From Pieris napi (Eukaryota; Arthropoda; Insecta; Lepidoptera; Pieridae): 64,000 bases of DNA. The notes below the pieces were generated by a model that worked only from the letters and a program-made list of their open reading frames with translations, ran no database searches and was not told the DNA's origin. The stretch spans positions 9,247,662 through 9,311,661 of the forward strand of contig NC_062256.1 in the NCBI RefSeq assembly GCF_905475465.1, written 5' to 3'. Each line of letters begins with the position of its first letter. Within the stretch, counting starts at the first letter, position 1. Positions 1 through 11,499 of the stretch are shown one piece after another. Position numbers and translations under genes: made by a program.

Positions 1-177
1 TTAGTAAAGCAAAGTATAAAAGTACCGACTGCGGCGCCATCTGGCGGGCTGATTTGTGAATCTAAACCATTCCCAGATCACCTTGAACACACACAAAAAA
101 TTTCATCAAAATCGGTCCAGTCGTTTGAGAGAAGTTCAGTGACATACACACTCACAGAAGAATTATATATATAAAGA
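1..177 (-). mobile_element. Helitron fragment, 5' end on minus strand, cut by window edge
   Basis: This segment is nearly identical to the complete copy at 25439-25659. Read on the minus strand it begins TCTTTATATATATAATTC, preceded by A, as expected for a Helitron 5' terminus (host A then TC). It continues with the shared stretch containing AAACGACTGGACCGATTTTG. The CTAG 3' terminus lies beyond the left edge. It has no coding capacity. Confidence 0.75.
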
Positions 178-286
178 TATATTTATATGCATTGTGCAAT
201 AATTTAAAAATAATAGGTTAGCATCCTAAATTACATATTACTTCAATATAAAGATAATATTTTGATTTGTTAGAAAGATTAGATGG

Positions 287-805
287 ATGTCTGCTGTCGA
301 AATGGCGAGGCTTGTATACTTCAGTTACTTCCATAGTGTTATGACATATTATGGTATATTGTTGTGGGGCTCAGCGGCCGATATTCAAGATATTTTTGTT
401 TTACAAAAAAGAGCAATACGCGCTATATACAAATTAAAACCGCGTGACTCGCTAAGAGAATTATTTAAAGAGATTGGTATTTTAACAGTTGCCTCCCAAT
501 ATGTGTATGAAAATATTATGTACGTTTATAAAAACATTAATAAATTTATAAAGCGCAGTGACTGTCACAATTTAAACACAAGAAGTAGGAATAGACTTGA
601 TTTTCCAGCTTTCAGACTTCATAAAACTGCTCACTCATTTATGGGGAAATGTATACAGATATTTAACAAGATTCCGGACCGTGTAACCAAACTTCCGATA
701 CATGAGTTTAAGCTTTGCATCAAGAAAACCCTAACAAAGGGAGGATATTACACTGTTCGGGAATTTATAGACGATGACAATGTGTGGGCACTAGTGCCGC
801 TGTAA
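287..805 (+). pseudogene. LINE reverse-transcriptase C-terminal fragment (jockey/CR1-like)
   Basis: A 172-codon open frame encodes the distal part of a non-LTR retrotransposon polyprotein, beyond the RT catalytic core. Recognisable family signatures are HSVMTYYGILLWG (the 'Y-GI-LWG' block), VLQKRAIRAIY, and a distal FNKIPDRV block near residue 125. The YADD catalytic box and the endonuclease are absent, so this is a 5'-truncated, dead copy. It resembles the fragment at 21315-21722 in order and spacing of blocks. The frame closes at 805 and is followed by a short AT-rich tail with ATT repeats (about 862-878), consistent with a retroposed 3' end. It is not a host gene. Confidence 0.8.
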
Positions 806-1212
806 GATGGGGAGTTGACATGCATAAGAGTACAAATTGTACCTAAATGATTAAATGACTTATTATTATTATTATTATCGATTTTAATTTGTATACAATT
901 AAAAGCTTACGATATAATTCTTAGATATAAGTCAGCCACGACGTCGCTAATCCAGGACTAATTGGTGGTCTGAAGTCTATTAGACGTGAAACGGCAACCC
1001 CAATGCAATTATCACGACAAAGGATTTGCCGTCTCCATAAATGTACAGCTATTATCTTAATTAATCTGAAAAGAAAACAGTATTGAGCAGCATTAGCTTA
1101 GTTAACCTTGTGATTTTTAGCGTTCCAACCCCCAGAACTTTTTGTTGCAATGAACACTTGCAAGTACTGAAACTATGTGGGCCAATATCGTGTGTTCATC
1201 AGTGGCTCAAGT

Positions 1213-1360
1213 ATTTGTTTAATTAAAAGAAAGAAAGAAAGAAAAAACTTTATTTTACACAATACAGGATATTTAGATAAAGTAAAGTGCACTGGCACCC
1301 ACACTAGGATTCCCTGTGTTGTGGGCAGCCATTCCTTTTGACCTGTAAACAGTATGACAG
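1213..1360. repeat. Dispersed repeat, shared with 6690-6800
   Basis: A (GAAA)n-rich start is followed by a block containing CACACTAGGATTCCCTGT and GTGGGCAG, which recurs at about 6700-6760. Two copies about 5.4 kb apart indicate a dispersed repeat. The family is not identified. Confidence 0.6.
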
Positions 1361-1614
1361 TATGATTAATAATTATGAATTAACGTTTATTTATTACAAA
1401 AATACATACATTATCCTTACAGTAAGCCAATATGAAAATGCCGAAAAAAAAATACATAATATTAAATACACACTATCCACATTAGTTACCTACAATCTAC
1501 ATATATAATACACATTAGTTTTATCTAAATAATGATATGTCTTATGTAGTTTTGCACTTTTCCGCTCATCTCTTCTTCTTCCGCTCATCTTATCTTTTTT
1601 ATTTTTTTTTCTCA

Positions 1615-1754
1615 CAGTTGTTGCCTGAAAGAGATCTCTCAAAAGCGCTAAGGCCGCCAGTTGCTCTCCTTTTTATTTATTTCTTTTAATTGTTCTTTAT
1701 TTCTGTATACTTTCAACGAAGTGTTAATAAATTAATAAATAAATAAAATAAATG
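1615..1754 (+). mobile_element. LINE 3' tail (family shared with 34780-35055)
   Basis: Ends with an AACGAAGTGTTAATAAAT-type block and (ATAA)n tail. The same layout, a GCGATAAGGCCGCC-like block about 100 bp before an ACGAAGTGTAAATAAATA block, is seen at 34780-34890 and 34930-35055. It is the truncated 3' end of a non-LTR element. Confidence 0.65.
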
Positions 1755-2796
1755 TCGCTACTGTGAACTCACTCTGCGAACATACATATAAAGTCAGCAT
1801 TCAATAAGCGCAACATCTTTTTAAACGGGGATCTGTGGGGGATTTCCCATGGGTAAAAAGAAACGGACTTGGAGAACACTTGGGTTGCTCATCACCCTCC
1901 GTAAGACTAAGTATTTAGTAGTCCAACTGTAAGTCCCGTCTGGTTTTTAATTTATTGTTTAATTATTTATTTTTAAACATTTTTGACAAAAAAATTCCAA
2001 GTCAATAACCATTGTACATTTTATCATTTAATTTCTGTTTAAAAACACATGTTGAAAATGTCCCTTAATATGTTTAATATTAAGCCCTTTTTCAAAGTGG
2101 AGAGAACTAGCAAGTTACTCAGCTACTTTTAAAAATCGCCAAGTTTTTGGCAAGATGCGTAACGTACTGCAACCATTATAAATCACTCCACAAGACATTG
2201 AATGAATTCATTAAATTATGCTTCGATTTTCCAACTTCTAATACAATATTAATTCAATGAACGATGCTTCTTGCTTCCTTTAGTTTCATATACACTCAAG
2301 CACTGCTTAAGTTTTCCATAAAAAAATATCGTTACATTAAAACGTCGTTTCCATACGAAACTCAATCGTAACTATGTCGTAATTTATGAGCTATTTGATG
2401 TCTTCAAAGTGAGTAACGAAAAGGAACTGGGCAAAGGAAAACGATTTTGAATTTAGAACTCCAATATAATCTGAAGTAAAGTCATCTACGGCATAAAAGA
2501 AACATCGGCATTCTTTAGGGAAATATTACTTTGCAATCGCTAGATTCTTCACTGAAACAACTCGGAAGGTACCGTTCGTTTCGACAAAAGCAATATTCCG
2601 CGCACAAAGGAATAGCAGCCGATATATTCAATGTAGTGACAAGAAACGGTACGAAGTAACAAAGCTGATATTGAAAGTTACAACGGAGCGAATCGTTTGT
2701 CGATTTCGCGTTTTCACTATTTTAAAATTTATTAGTACTTAATGATTTACTTTCAGATCTTGTATTGAGAAATATAATACTTACTATGTTTTAAAC

Positions 2797-2893
2797 GCGA
2801 GCCCTCTGGCATTGAGAGTGTCCATGGGCGGCGGTATCACTTAACATCAGGTGAGCCTCCTGCCCGTTTGCCCCCCGTTCTATTAAAAAAAAT
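2797..2893 (+). mobile_element. Truncated jockey-like LINE 3' end
   Basis: Contains CGAGCCCTCTGGCATTGAG, then GGCGGTATCACTTAACATCA, then the GCCCGTTTGCCCCC tail and a poly-A. This is the same 3' end as the longer copy at 10401-11160 (minus strand). It is a severely 5'-truncated insertion. Confidence 0.85.
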
Positions 2894-3344
2894 CATCATT
2901 TGGTGGTTCATCTGAGTGATAGATTATATACAGGAATAACACAGAAGTAACATATCCTATTATGATTATTTAAAAGAAAATTGCACAAATATTTATGTAT
3001 CCTAAATAAATATAAAAAAAATAAAATAATAATAATAATAATTTCTTAAATAATATATATTTTCTAAGTTTTTATTTATCTTGAATCTTAAATGATTTTG
3101 TTATTTATTTATCTAGGCGATATGAAATCCATTTGTTTAATGTAAATTACGAAATTTTCTATAGTGGATTTATCTAAGATTTCCAAGCATACTTATTTTT
3201 GACATTTCATAGCGTCATGTCCGAAAATAAAATACATATAATAAAGTTCCATTTAACAGCTCTTCTAAATTTTACAAGAATTTGTTCAACGATTTTAGTA
3301 AGTGATTTGTATTAGATGTGATCTTGGTACAAACGTTGTGTAAA

Positions 3345-3515
3345 AAAAATGGCGATTAAAAAGAGTGGCGGAGAGTTTATTGCCAGTTCTTTTCGTCCGT
3401 TCTACGCCCTTGATTTGAGAACTGGCAGTAAATGTTAAATTAGTAGCATTAATATGTATTTCTTTACTGACAAGTCATAAGTGTACATTATGTTACCTAC
3501 ATGATTAAATTATTT
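3345..3515 (+). mobile_element. LINE 3' untranslated tail (as at 21723-21925)
   Basis: Contains GCGATTAAAAAGAGTGGCGG, then GCCAGTTCTT, CTACGCCCTTGA, AACTGGCAGTAAATG and AAGTGTACA. The same block order follows the RT fragment at 21315-21722, and an inverted copy is at 35500-35745. Truncated noncoding copy. Confidence 0.75.
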
Positions 3516-4029
3516 TTTACTTTACTATAGACGCGCAAGTCTAAAAGTTAATTAATAAAGTATCCAATTAGAAGCGAAGATATGGTTAAGATAGATTGGA
3601 ATGCGAAACTTCTAGAAGTCTTAAAAGTAAGATAGTCCAGTTTCATTTTCATTGTACGAAATATTATGCATATTCCAAGTACAATACTTATCTGCTCTAA
3701 AGAAGTTTGTAGTTTGAAAATTTTCAGAAGACGAACGCATGCGCGTATTTTACGCACCACCCCTTAGACCACACGACCGCCTTCCTCGTCCAAATATCAC
3801 AAGAAAATTGAACCTTAATCCAATACTCATAGAGCCTATCATGCTAACCGTGATGAAAACTTTAAAATCATACATCATCATCTAAAACAGTCATTATGCT
3901 TGTGTAGAAAGATTTGAATTTCGAAACATATTCCAAGGGTCTTTTGCGCGTAATAATCTTTGCGATGAAAATTGAACTTAGTTGCGTTGGGATAGGGTTT
4001 ACTTTTGCTTGAGTTGACGCGTTCGTGAT

Positions 4030-4159
4030 TTGTTTTCCAGGATAACTAGAGAGAGAATCTGAATTCAGTCGGCGACGAGCCTTGGTACTGATCGTACCGG
4101 GTGCCTCTTTCGTGTCCTGCGCGTAACTTATTTCGTGACAATGTTGCTAGTGCTATTTT
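4030..4159 (+). promoter_or_regulatory. Candidate promoter / 5'UTR and short first coding exon
   Basis: A locally GC-richer block carries an arthropod initiator-like TCAGT at 4065-4069. An ATG at 4141 in good context (GACAATG) opens MLLVLF, followed directly by GTAAGT at 4160, a consensus splice donor. A short hydrophobic start before a strong donor is what a signal-peptide first exon split by a long intron looks like. No downstream exon for it was recognised in this window. Chance occurrence is possible; transcript evidence is missing. Confidence 0.25.
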
Positions 4160-4169
4160 GTAAGTAAAC

Positions 4170-6290
4170 TTAGAAGTGGTTCAGTTATCTTGAATCGTGC
4201 TTGCGGTTTGAATAAAGACGTGTGTAGGGTATAGGTTTCTATATGAAATTTATATCTTTTAAAAACCGAAACTTAAAATAATTAAACATTTTATTTCATT
4301 TTGACGCTTTCATAGAATTTTATTCATTTTAAAATCCGTTAATAACGTAATGAGGTATGCTCATTTTATTCTCTCGTTACGGTATTTTGTCTGTGTAATA
4401 AATTAACGCAAGTTAAATGTAAATCGTACTGGTAGTTAGCGCAGGGGCGGGCGGGCGGCTGGGCGATCCGGGCATATTTGCCATTTTCACGACATTCCCC
4501 AGTTAATTAAACCCATTTATACACTGTCTCAAATATAATTTATGAAATGAGAATTTACTTAAATATTTATTACTAAATATGCAAGGTATTTGGAGTCCAT
4601 TGCGCAGTTTACGTTCGAGTTTCGTTTAAGATGTTTGAAGGGACGCTTTCGATAAACAACGACCTTTTCTCCACCTCTTTGTCGATATCAAAATAAGCCC
4701 GCCTCAATCTTTAGCCACGCCTACTGACAGAAGGTAAATATATAATGTTATATACTTAAATCTCGAAGGCTTAGGTAATGATTATACTATAATATAAGAG
4801 GTGACTGAACCTCACTCTTGAATTTGGCAACGTAATGCTTTCATAGACTTCGCCTATGTACCAGTTTTCTCAAGAAATGTATGTTAATTCACTTACAAAT
4901 CTTCTAGCGTTTCAGATAGGTCTAGGCGGCGGTTAGTGCTTAAGTTTGAGACCTGTCTACGACCTTGGAAGGTCCAAGTCTAATTTCACAAAAATCAAAT
5001 TTTGGTTCTTTTCGTTCTAATATATATTCAGCGATCGCTAATGTAGAGGATCAAATCAATTTTAGATGATACGAAATGCATGTTTCATAAATTCTAAAGT
5101 ATAAAATTGTGTACAAGGTATTTGAAATTCATTTTATCAACGTTACATTTTACGAAATATGAAAGTTGGTAATTCCCAAAGTGCAATTGAAAGAGCCAAA
5201 TGAGCACGAAAACTTTTGCAGCTAAGAAGTGGAAACAGTGCATACAATGTTGAGACTCTAACAAGCCAACCATCAGAAGTTGTTAACCGTACCCGAGCGG
5301 CCAGCCGACGTATAATTCCGTGGCTACACTTACTAACTTCACGCAGACACTTTGAAAGTGTTTAACCACATACAGTCCGTATGGAAATTCAAAATCGATA
5401 GAATTTAAATATGGAAACACACTCCTTGGGCCGCACACGCCAAACGCCCGCAGCGAGAAATCACATCGTCTACACAGATCACAAAGGACGCAAGTGAGTA
5501 TAAAATTTAATTTTACCACAGAACTTAAACACGGAATTTTTCATCGTTTTTATTCATAAATGCACCGGTACACTGCAACTCCCAATAGCGGAAGCGAACC
5601 CAACTTTGATGTTGTTTGGCACGCGCTCCTAAAGTAGACATTACACATATAAAAAACATATTTATTCAAAGTTACATACAACAACGTGGCGATCGCTGGC
5701 ACTGGTCGGAGAAAAATATTAAAACAGAATGATTGTCTTTCGAACATGTTTGTGAATAATACAAAATATTTAAGCTAATATACAATCAAGTTTAAAGCTT
5801 TTTGGTTTGAAGATGTCAAAAACTGTTATAACATAATGCGATATTATTTTACGTAAGTATATTTAAAGAACACACATTAAACTTTAGTCTCTGCTGAAGA
5901 GCATAGAAAACGTAAAATAATGAAGAAAATGTTTTAAAATCGCGTTAATATCGCTTGAAGAAGTTATGATAACAATTTTTCGAGCGTTTAAATAAGGATT
6001 GCTCCACGGGAATCGGAACTTCAAGATGTAGATACTAAATGCTACAGATATTCCCATAAAATGGGGAAATTAAACCTAATAAATGGATGGAATTATTTCT
6101 CTCAATTGAGCCCCACAAGTAAGGTTGGCCAAAATGTGAAACTCAATGTCCGTGAATTTGTAATCTTCATTAATTTTACCCACAAATTTCCTTAAATATT
6201 CACTTTGGATTTTCTCATTTAATTAAAATGTTAATCATGCCAAGGTCAAATCTTTAATATTAAACTGTGTTTTGTTGAACTTTCTATTTT
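4170..6290. other. Noncoding stretch
   Basis: No coding exon, RNA gene or family repeat was recognised. A G-rich patch lies at 4441-4480. Short open frames here, including those at 5283-5519 and 5550-5747 on the minus strand, lack motifs or splice context. Confidence 0.4.
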
Positions 6291-6720
6291 TATACGCTTT
6301 ATATTCGCTTCACCTGTATGTATATATGTAACCGACTCCTTCGGACTCGATTTTGACACACTTTTAACGGACAGATTTAATTCAGATTATTGCAGACAAT
6401 GCAATAATCCGAAAAAAAAATGTAACTAAAAAATAAAAAATTAATAATAGTTTAAAAAAACTAGAACACACGCTTTATACCAATGCAATAATATAGAAAA
6501 CTAAACTAAAAAACAGAAAATAAATATTAATTAAGAATAATGTAAATAATTCCTAATTTAGGCTGAAAATGGTAATGAACAAAAAATACTGGTATTATTG
6601 TGAAAAAGCGTGTGTTGTTCATAGACGAAAAATATGGCACAGAGAGTTTTCTATCTAAAAAAAACTTAATTATACATAACAAAAAGGACATTAAGTTAAA
6701 AAGAAAGTGCACTAACCCCA
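6290..6720. repeat. Dispersed repeat, second copy at 29826-30285
   Basis: Shares GTAACCGACTCCTTCGGACT and ACGGACAGATTTAATTCA with 29880-29935, and CCTAATTTAGGCTGAAAATG plus ACAAAAAATACTGGTATTAT with 30152-30200. The block order and spacing agree over about 400 bp. No ORF was recognised. It may be a nonautonomous element. Confidence 0.7.
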
Positions 6721-7009
6721 CACTAGGATTCCCTGTATCGTGGGCAGTTAGTCTCTTCCATTTGACATGTTAACGATACATAATACTTACAATTTTATAA
6801 TTAAACTACTGTTGCATAATAAGAATACTTTCCGTTTCATCATATGACAGAACAGATGTTGATTAAGATTGTTAGCAAATGTATACGGTTTTTAATAGTT
6901 ATAGTTATGTTTAAATCCAAATTATCGTGGGTAAATCTAATAAGCTGGTAGAACATGATAATAAATTGTTGCTTTTAAGCCTTAGCCCCACGAGCTGGAT
7001 TAGAATAAA

Positions 7010-7200
7010 GCTATTAAGGCTTTTTAATTATCTATATCTCTTCTTCAGGTACCACTTTATTACTAAAGGTTGGCTGTTAACAACTTCAATTGCCGGGTAT
7101 TTTGCACTATTCTAAAAAGTTCCTCGGCGGATATGATATCACTCCCTTACCGCAACCACGACTTCTTCTTTCCAGCCAGTCTCTTGCCTTGAATTTTAGT
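7010..7200 (-). mobile_element. Relic of RTE-like LINE 3' region, related to 18910-19110
   Basis: Shares TACCACTTTATTACTAAAGG-like, GTTAACAAC, CCTCGGCGGAT and CGCAACCACGACTTCTT blocks with 18925-19045. On the minus strand of the second copy the reading SWLRNVLEW resembles the 'SWLKNLREW' block near the end of RTE-type LINE ORFs. Degenerate, no open frame of useful length. Confidence 0.5.
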
Positions 7201-7464
7201 TATCATGATAACGAACAAGTCGTATAGAGTTATTTAAATAAATCCATTTAAAAAATACTTGCTTCCCCCGCGAACTTTGTAACTCCTTAATGTGATTTTA
7301 CTTAGCCTACCTATTTAGTACATACCAACATGGAACATTTTGCTATGGTACCCCAGAGACTGTTCGGTTTTCCAGAATGAAATTTTTGTAGGTTTTTCTG
7401 TGATTTTTCTCTATATAAACCTCAGAGTTCTAGTAAGTGAATAAGGTCTTTACTAACAAATAAA

Positions 7465-7726
7465 CAATAGGGGTTGATCGTAGAGGGTAGATGAAAATTA
7501 TTTTTTTGTATTTTTGTTTGCTGTATCAAAAAAGTATTTAACTAATAAAATTGACAAAAAAATATTTTTTTTGTGGTGGACACTCCTTATCACTTAGGGG
7601 TTTGAAAGATAGATAGTAGGATCTTTGACTTACTGAATATCCATAAAATATTTCATAAGAATCGGTCGAGCTGTTTCAGAGGAGTATGGGAACGAACATT
7701 GTGACACGAGAAAGTTATATATTAGA
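7465..7726 (-). mobile_element. Helitron 5'-end fragment (second family)
   Basis: Minus strand begins TCTAATATATAACTTTCTCG after an A, then TGTTCGTTCCCATACTCCTC and GACCGATTCTTATGAAATAT, a layout typical of nonautonomous lepidopteran Helitrons. The 3' hairpin-CTAG terminus is not found, so the copy is truncated or its 3' end has decayed. Confidence 0.6.
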
Positions 7727-8554
7727 TATATCTAATTCAAATTAAATATGTTTCTTATACTATGATACTTCATGATAAACGCTAAATCAAAATAACTTAT
7801 GTTGATGGCATACAAAAACTGAATTAGCATATTACCATTGCATTAATAACATAACTCATATTCATTTCCTTCCTACAATGTTTTTTATGTATCAAAGAAA
7901 GACGGGTAATAAGTTTATTGATGTTATTGTTTTTTAATCACTGGAGAATAGCAGGCTTACCCTGTAACATATGACGACTGCGATTAGTTTTCATACCAAC
8001 GCACTCTGCAAGAAACGGAAAACGAATGAATCAAAGTGAGAGTGGGTTTCGTCATATATCGTAATTTATTAGCAGTGCTAATCAATTAATAATAGGAATC
8101 GGTATTGGGTTTACAGAATAAACCTTCCGTTGTTATAACATAGCTGGAATGCGTGGCTGTGTCTTCCCAACGTGCAGAAATCCTCGGACCAGTGAGGTCG
8201 CTCCGTGAAGCCCAGACGACTTCTGTGCTTCTGGAAGAAGCTAGGCTGGCTTAGTTAGCCACGACTTTACGCACAACGGATCTAATGAGCGTCTAAAAGC
8301 GAAAACTGAGTCCACATATAAACACCGTGTTATTATTTGCCATAACAATGCATGAAAGTGTGGGTAGGAACGCAAATGAATATTAAACTACCCACATAGC
8401 ATTGCAATAATTTATGACCTATTAATTTCACCTCTATCGAGTCATAGCATTGTAGCAGCGAGGTACAATTCTAAATATAAATATACTATCTGATTACCTA
8501 TGACTAACAACCATGGAAGCAAGCAAGGTTTTGATATATGTAATATAATTTTTA

Positions 8555-8625
8555 TTAAAAAAAAAGTGCGTGCGTACAAAGTACACATGTCAGAAGTGAA
8601 ACTTATTTGGCAAAATAATTTTTAG
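8555..8625 (+). repeat. Short repeat fragment, inverted copy at 41410-41475
   Basis: Contains AGTACACATGTCAGAAGTGAAACTT, also found inverted at 41440-41470 and in variant form at 55617-55665. Probably a terminal piece of the element family described at 55617-56069. Confidence 0.55.
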
Positions 8626-8645
8626 TCTTGTTCATATTACAAGTC

Positions 8646-9317
8646 TAAGGGTCGATTCGACCAAACTTCAATTTATACACGAGTAACTATACCAAGAATA
8701 ATCTATTCCATGATTTTAATCTCGAGTAAATCCATAGTCGTTTGTCCACGTAATCGATAGTATAGTTGTGCTAGGAATAACAATACGCGAATAGCAAGAG
8801 AATGGTGGACGAAAATAAAACTCGGCAAATAAATGTTGTTCTACAACGGGACAGTGTAAGAGCATACATCATGTCAAACGACAACAAAAAGTTTTTATTC
8901 CTTGTTGGTTTGAGGCTTTCGTCTAAAAAGGAACTTCTGTTGAGCCTAGTTGAATTTCATTCTAATATTATAGAAAATAAAAAATCTAAAAACAAATAAA
9001 TAAATAATAAATTGTTTAAACGTTTCATTATACAATGCTAGACTACTAATTTAGTGCGTTGCGTTGACTTGAAATTAAAACACAGAATACATATTTGTGA
9101 AATGACAGATATCAGCTGATTGGACTGACTGACGCCATTAAATTATTCTAGGAATAGCTGTTATTCCGTGCGAAACGGCGGTATAGTAGCAATTCCCGAA
9201 TAAGCCCACTATTCTTAGAATTTGTAGTTGGTAAAACGTAAAATTGATTTACTCTCGATTAACTGACGATTTATTCTAAGATTAAGATTTACTCTTGTTT
9301 GGTCGAATCGACCCTAA
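8646..9317. mobile_element. PIF/Harbinger-like MITE with TAA target duplications
   Basis: The 666-bp element (8649-9314) is bounded by near-perfect inverted repeats GGGTCGATTCGACCAAAC, left at 8649-8666 and inverted at 9297-9314. Both sides carry TAA (8646-8648 and 9315-9317). A GGG start plus a 3-bp TAA duplication is the hallmark of PIF/Harbinger elements. The interior holds a small + strand ORF (8802-8999, 65 codons, Lys-rich C-terminus) without recognised domain and no DDE transposase, so it is probably nonautonomous. Confidence 0.8.
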
Positions 9318-9319
9318 AA

Positions 9320-9905
9320 CTTTAGATTTCTGAGGTTTCATGAATTTCATTGTCATTAAAATATTAAAAATAGAATTTCAATAAGGTAATTCGCCCTTCT
9401 CACTCTCTCTCGATCGGTCTCAATCGCTCTCTCCCTTTTCTTCGACAAAAACGCTGCGCATATTCGTGACGTTCCGTAAAAATTTTCCCCTAATGCGCTG
9501 CAGTTTCACTTCAAAAATAAGATAATTTTCAAGATAATTACGTGCGCAAGTAATAATTGTAAAACAATTTTTTCTGTCGGCTGCAAAAGTACAAATCCCC
9601 GAAAACACAACATCAAATAAATCGACTATAAACTATTTACATTAAACGAAATACGAATTGTGACAGGTTTCTATAAAGCGTTGAATTTGAATAGATGGTC
9701 CTCGTAGGGTGAGAGGCAAAAGCAGAATGTATGTCACGAAAGGACAGTTTACTTGCACAGTTTCCGTTAGTCACATTTTAGCTACAAGGTATTCACATTT
9801 CGAGTCTGGAAAGTTGGCGTTATCGTGTTTAAAATAGTACAACACTCGCATCTAACTTTGTGATGCAAAACGGACGCGTCACTAAGATGTACATTGTATG
9901 TGTTG
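9320..9905. other. Noncoding stretch
   Basis: Unassigned sequence with a CT-rich tract near 9390-9440 (CTCTCTCTCGATCGG). No coding or repeat identity was recognised. Confidence 0.4.
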
Positions 9906-10327
9906 TATTTATAGAAATGTTAATGAAATTGTTTTGAATATCATAGGTTAAACTCATAATTAGTACTAAACTTCCACTCGTAATCTCACCCTACCTCTTA
10001 TATTACTTATTAATTAAATCTAAGCCATTTTATTATACTTTATGATTATATGTTATTTATAGAAATGTTAATAGATTGTTTTGAAAAAAAGTTCGAAGTC
10101 GAAATTTAGCGCTAAGTCATAATTAGCACTAAACCTCCTAATCTTACCCTACCTCTAATACTATTTATGAATTAAATCTAAGCCTACGAAAAAGCCATTA
10201 TATTTTTCTATATGAATATATGATATTTATAGAAATATTAATAGATTGTTTTGAAAAAAAGTTCGAAGTTGAAATTTAGCGCTTAGTCATAATTAGCACT
10301 AAACCTCCTAATCTCACCCTATCTCTC
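9906..10327. repeat. Three-unit tandem repeat, about 150-170 bp per unit
   Basis: Units start near 9906, 10053 and 10222 with TATTTATAGAAATRTTAAT. Each then has TTGTTTTGAA, CATAATTAG(C/T)ACTAAACYTCC and CTCACCCTA/CTTACCCTA blocks. Units 2 and 3 are more alike (both have AAAAAAAGTTCGAAGT and TTTAGCGCT) than either is to unit 1. That suggests an older duplication followed by a newer one. It abuts the LINE piece at 10328. Confidence 0.85.
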
Positions 10328-10398
10328 TTGAAGGAATCTAAGTCGAATTGGTTCGGAAACATATCAGTGGCAGCTGGTTCCACATAGTGGTGGTAAAC
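10328..10398 (-). mobile_element. LINE fragment adjacent to the longer copy
   Basis: On the minus strand this reads as the C-terminal ORF region ('ATGTGGAACCAGCTGCC', CCGAACCAATTCGACTTAGA). The same block occurs again inside the copy starting at 10401 (10555-10610), so two pieces of one family lie head to tail. Confidence 0.7.
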
Positions 10399-10400
10399 AG

Positions 10401-11160
10401 TTTTTTTTTATAGAACGGGGGGAAAACGGGCAGGAGGCTCACCTGATGTCAAGTGATACCCCCGCCCATGGACATTCTCAATGCCAGAGGGCTCGCGAGT
10501 GCGTTGCCGGCCTTTTAAGAATTGGTACGCGCTTTTCTTGAAGGACCCTAAATCAAATTGGTTCGGAAATACTTCAGGGGACAGCTCATTCCACAAAGTG
10601 GTGGTGCCTTGAAAAACGCTCAGTTGTGGAACGGCGGACGTCGAGGTGATACGGGTGGAAATTCGTATTCGGCCTCGATGTCCGATGATGAAACTCAGCT
10701 GCAGGTATTAATCCGAACAACTCCTCTGAACACCATCCATGGTAAATGCGGTAGAAGATGCAGAGTGACCCCACATCTCTACGCAACGCCAAAGGATCAA
10801 GCCGCTCGGAGAGGGATTGGTCGTCGACGATTCGAACCGCTCCTCGTTGAATACGGTCAAGTGGAAGGAGCTGGTACTGGGGAGCCCCGCCCAGAGGTGA
10901 GAGCAGTACATGGAGTACTGTACTGTGGGGCCGAATTTGCGCTTTATATAGTTGCAAGCGGTGGCCCGGAGTGAAGTACCGTCTTGCCTTGCTGAGCACA
11001 CCAAGCTTTTCGGAGGCTAATTTAGCCTTACCCTCCAAGTGACCGCGAAACTGAACATCGTTCGATATGTCAACGTCAAGTATTCCAATGCTGGCTGTGG
11101 CTTTGGCAGTTTTTGTTAATATTATGTATTCCATCTTTGGCTACATCTTTAATATAACGA
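10401..11160 (-). pseudogene. 5'-truncated jockey-like LINE with RT C-terminal region
   Basis: Minus-strand frames 11134-10586 and 10596-10408 together cover the end of a non-LTR retrotransposon ORF2. Visible blocks include LSKARRYFTPGHRLQLYKAQ, LDRIQRGAVRIV, LALRRDVGSLCIFYRIYHG, SEELFGLIP, FHHRTSR and, after a frame change near 10590, MWNELSPEVFPNQFDLGSF. A second shift near 10920 moves a YCSHLWAG block to another frame. The copy lacks the catalytic YxDD box and endonuclease. The 3' tail (CATCAGGTGAGCCTCCTGCC then poly-A, seen as T at 10401-10409) is shared with fragments at 2797, 18283, 29340, 38443, 41467, 47058 and 52318. This is the longest member in the window. Confidence 0.85.
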
Positions 11161-11225
11161 TTCGAACACATCTCACGAAAGTAGCTGAACCACTAAGCTC
11201 CCACTCGATAGGATTTCCATATAAG

Positions 11226-11492
11226 GTGCGGCTTAGGTGCTTCAGCGTGCGGCTGTCATCCCTGAGGTTGTAGGTTCGATCCCCGGCTGTGCACCAATGG
11301 CCATTCTATGTATGTGCGCATTTAACATTAGCTCGAACGGTGAAGGAAAACATCGTGAGGAAACCGACATGTCAGACCCAAAAAGTCGACAGCGTGTGTC
11401 AGGCACTGGAGGCTGATCACCTACTTCTCATGAATCATGAAACAGATTCGGAAATCTGAGGCCCAGGGTAAAAAGAGGTTGTAGCACATTTG
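11226..11492 (+). mobile_element. tRNA-derived SINE (family A), near full length
   Basis: Has GTAGGTTCGATCCCCGGCTG (B-box like), CACCAATGG, TTAACATTAGCTCGAACGG, AACATCGTGAGGAAACCGAC, AAAAAGTCGAC, GGAGGCTGATCACCTAC and ends AGAGGTTGTAGC. Shared layout with at least eleven other copies here. A tRNA fold is not retained. Confidence 0.85.
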
Positions 11493-11499
11493 TTTTAAA

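Larger units (their letters stand above)
880..2790. other. Noncoding AT-rich stretch with two repeat fragments
   Basis: No convincing coding exon is seen. Inside are the dispersed repeat at 1213-1360 and the LINE tail at 1615-1754, listed separately. The rest is unassigned AT-rich sequence. Confidence 0.5.

Noticed and set aside
10558..10974. 138-codon + strand ORF
   Set aside because: Antisense shadow of the minus-strand LINE ORF at 10401-11160.
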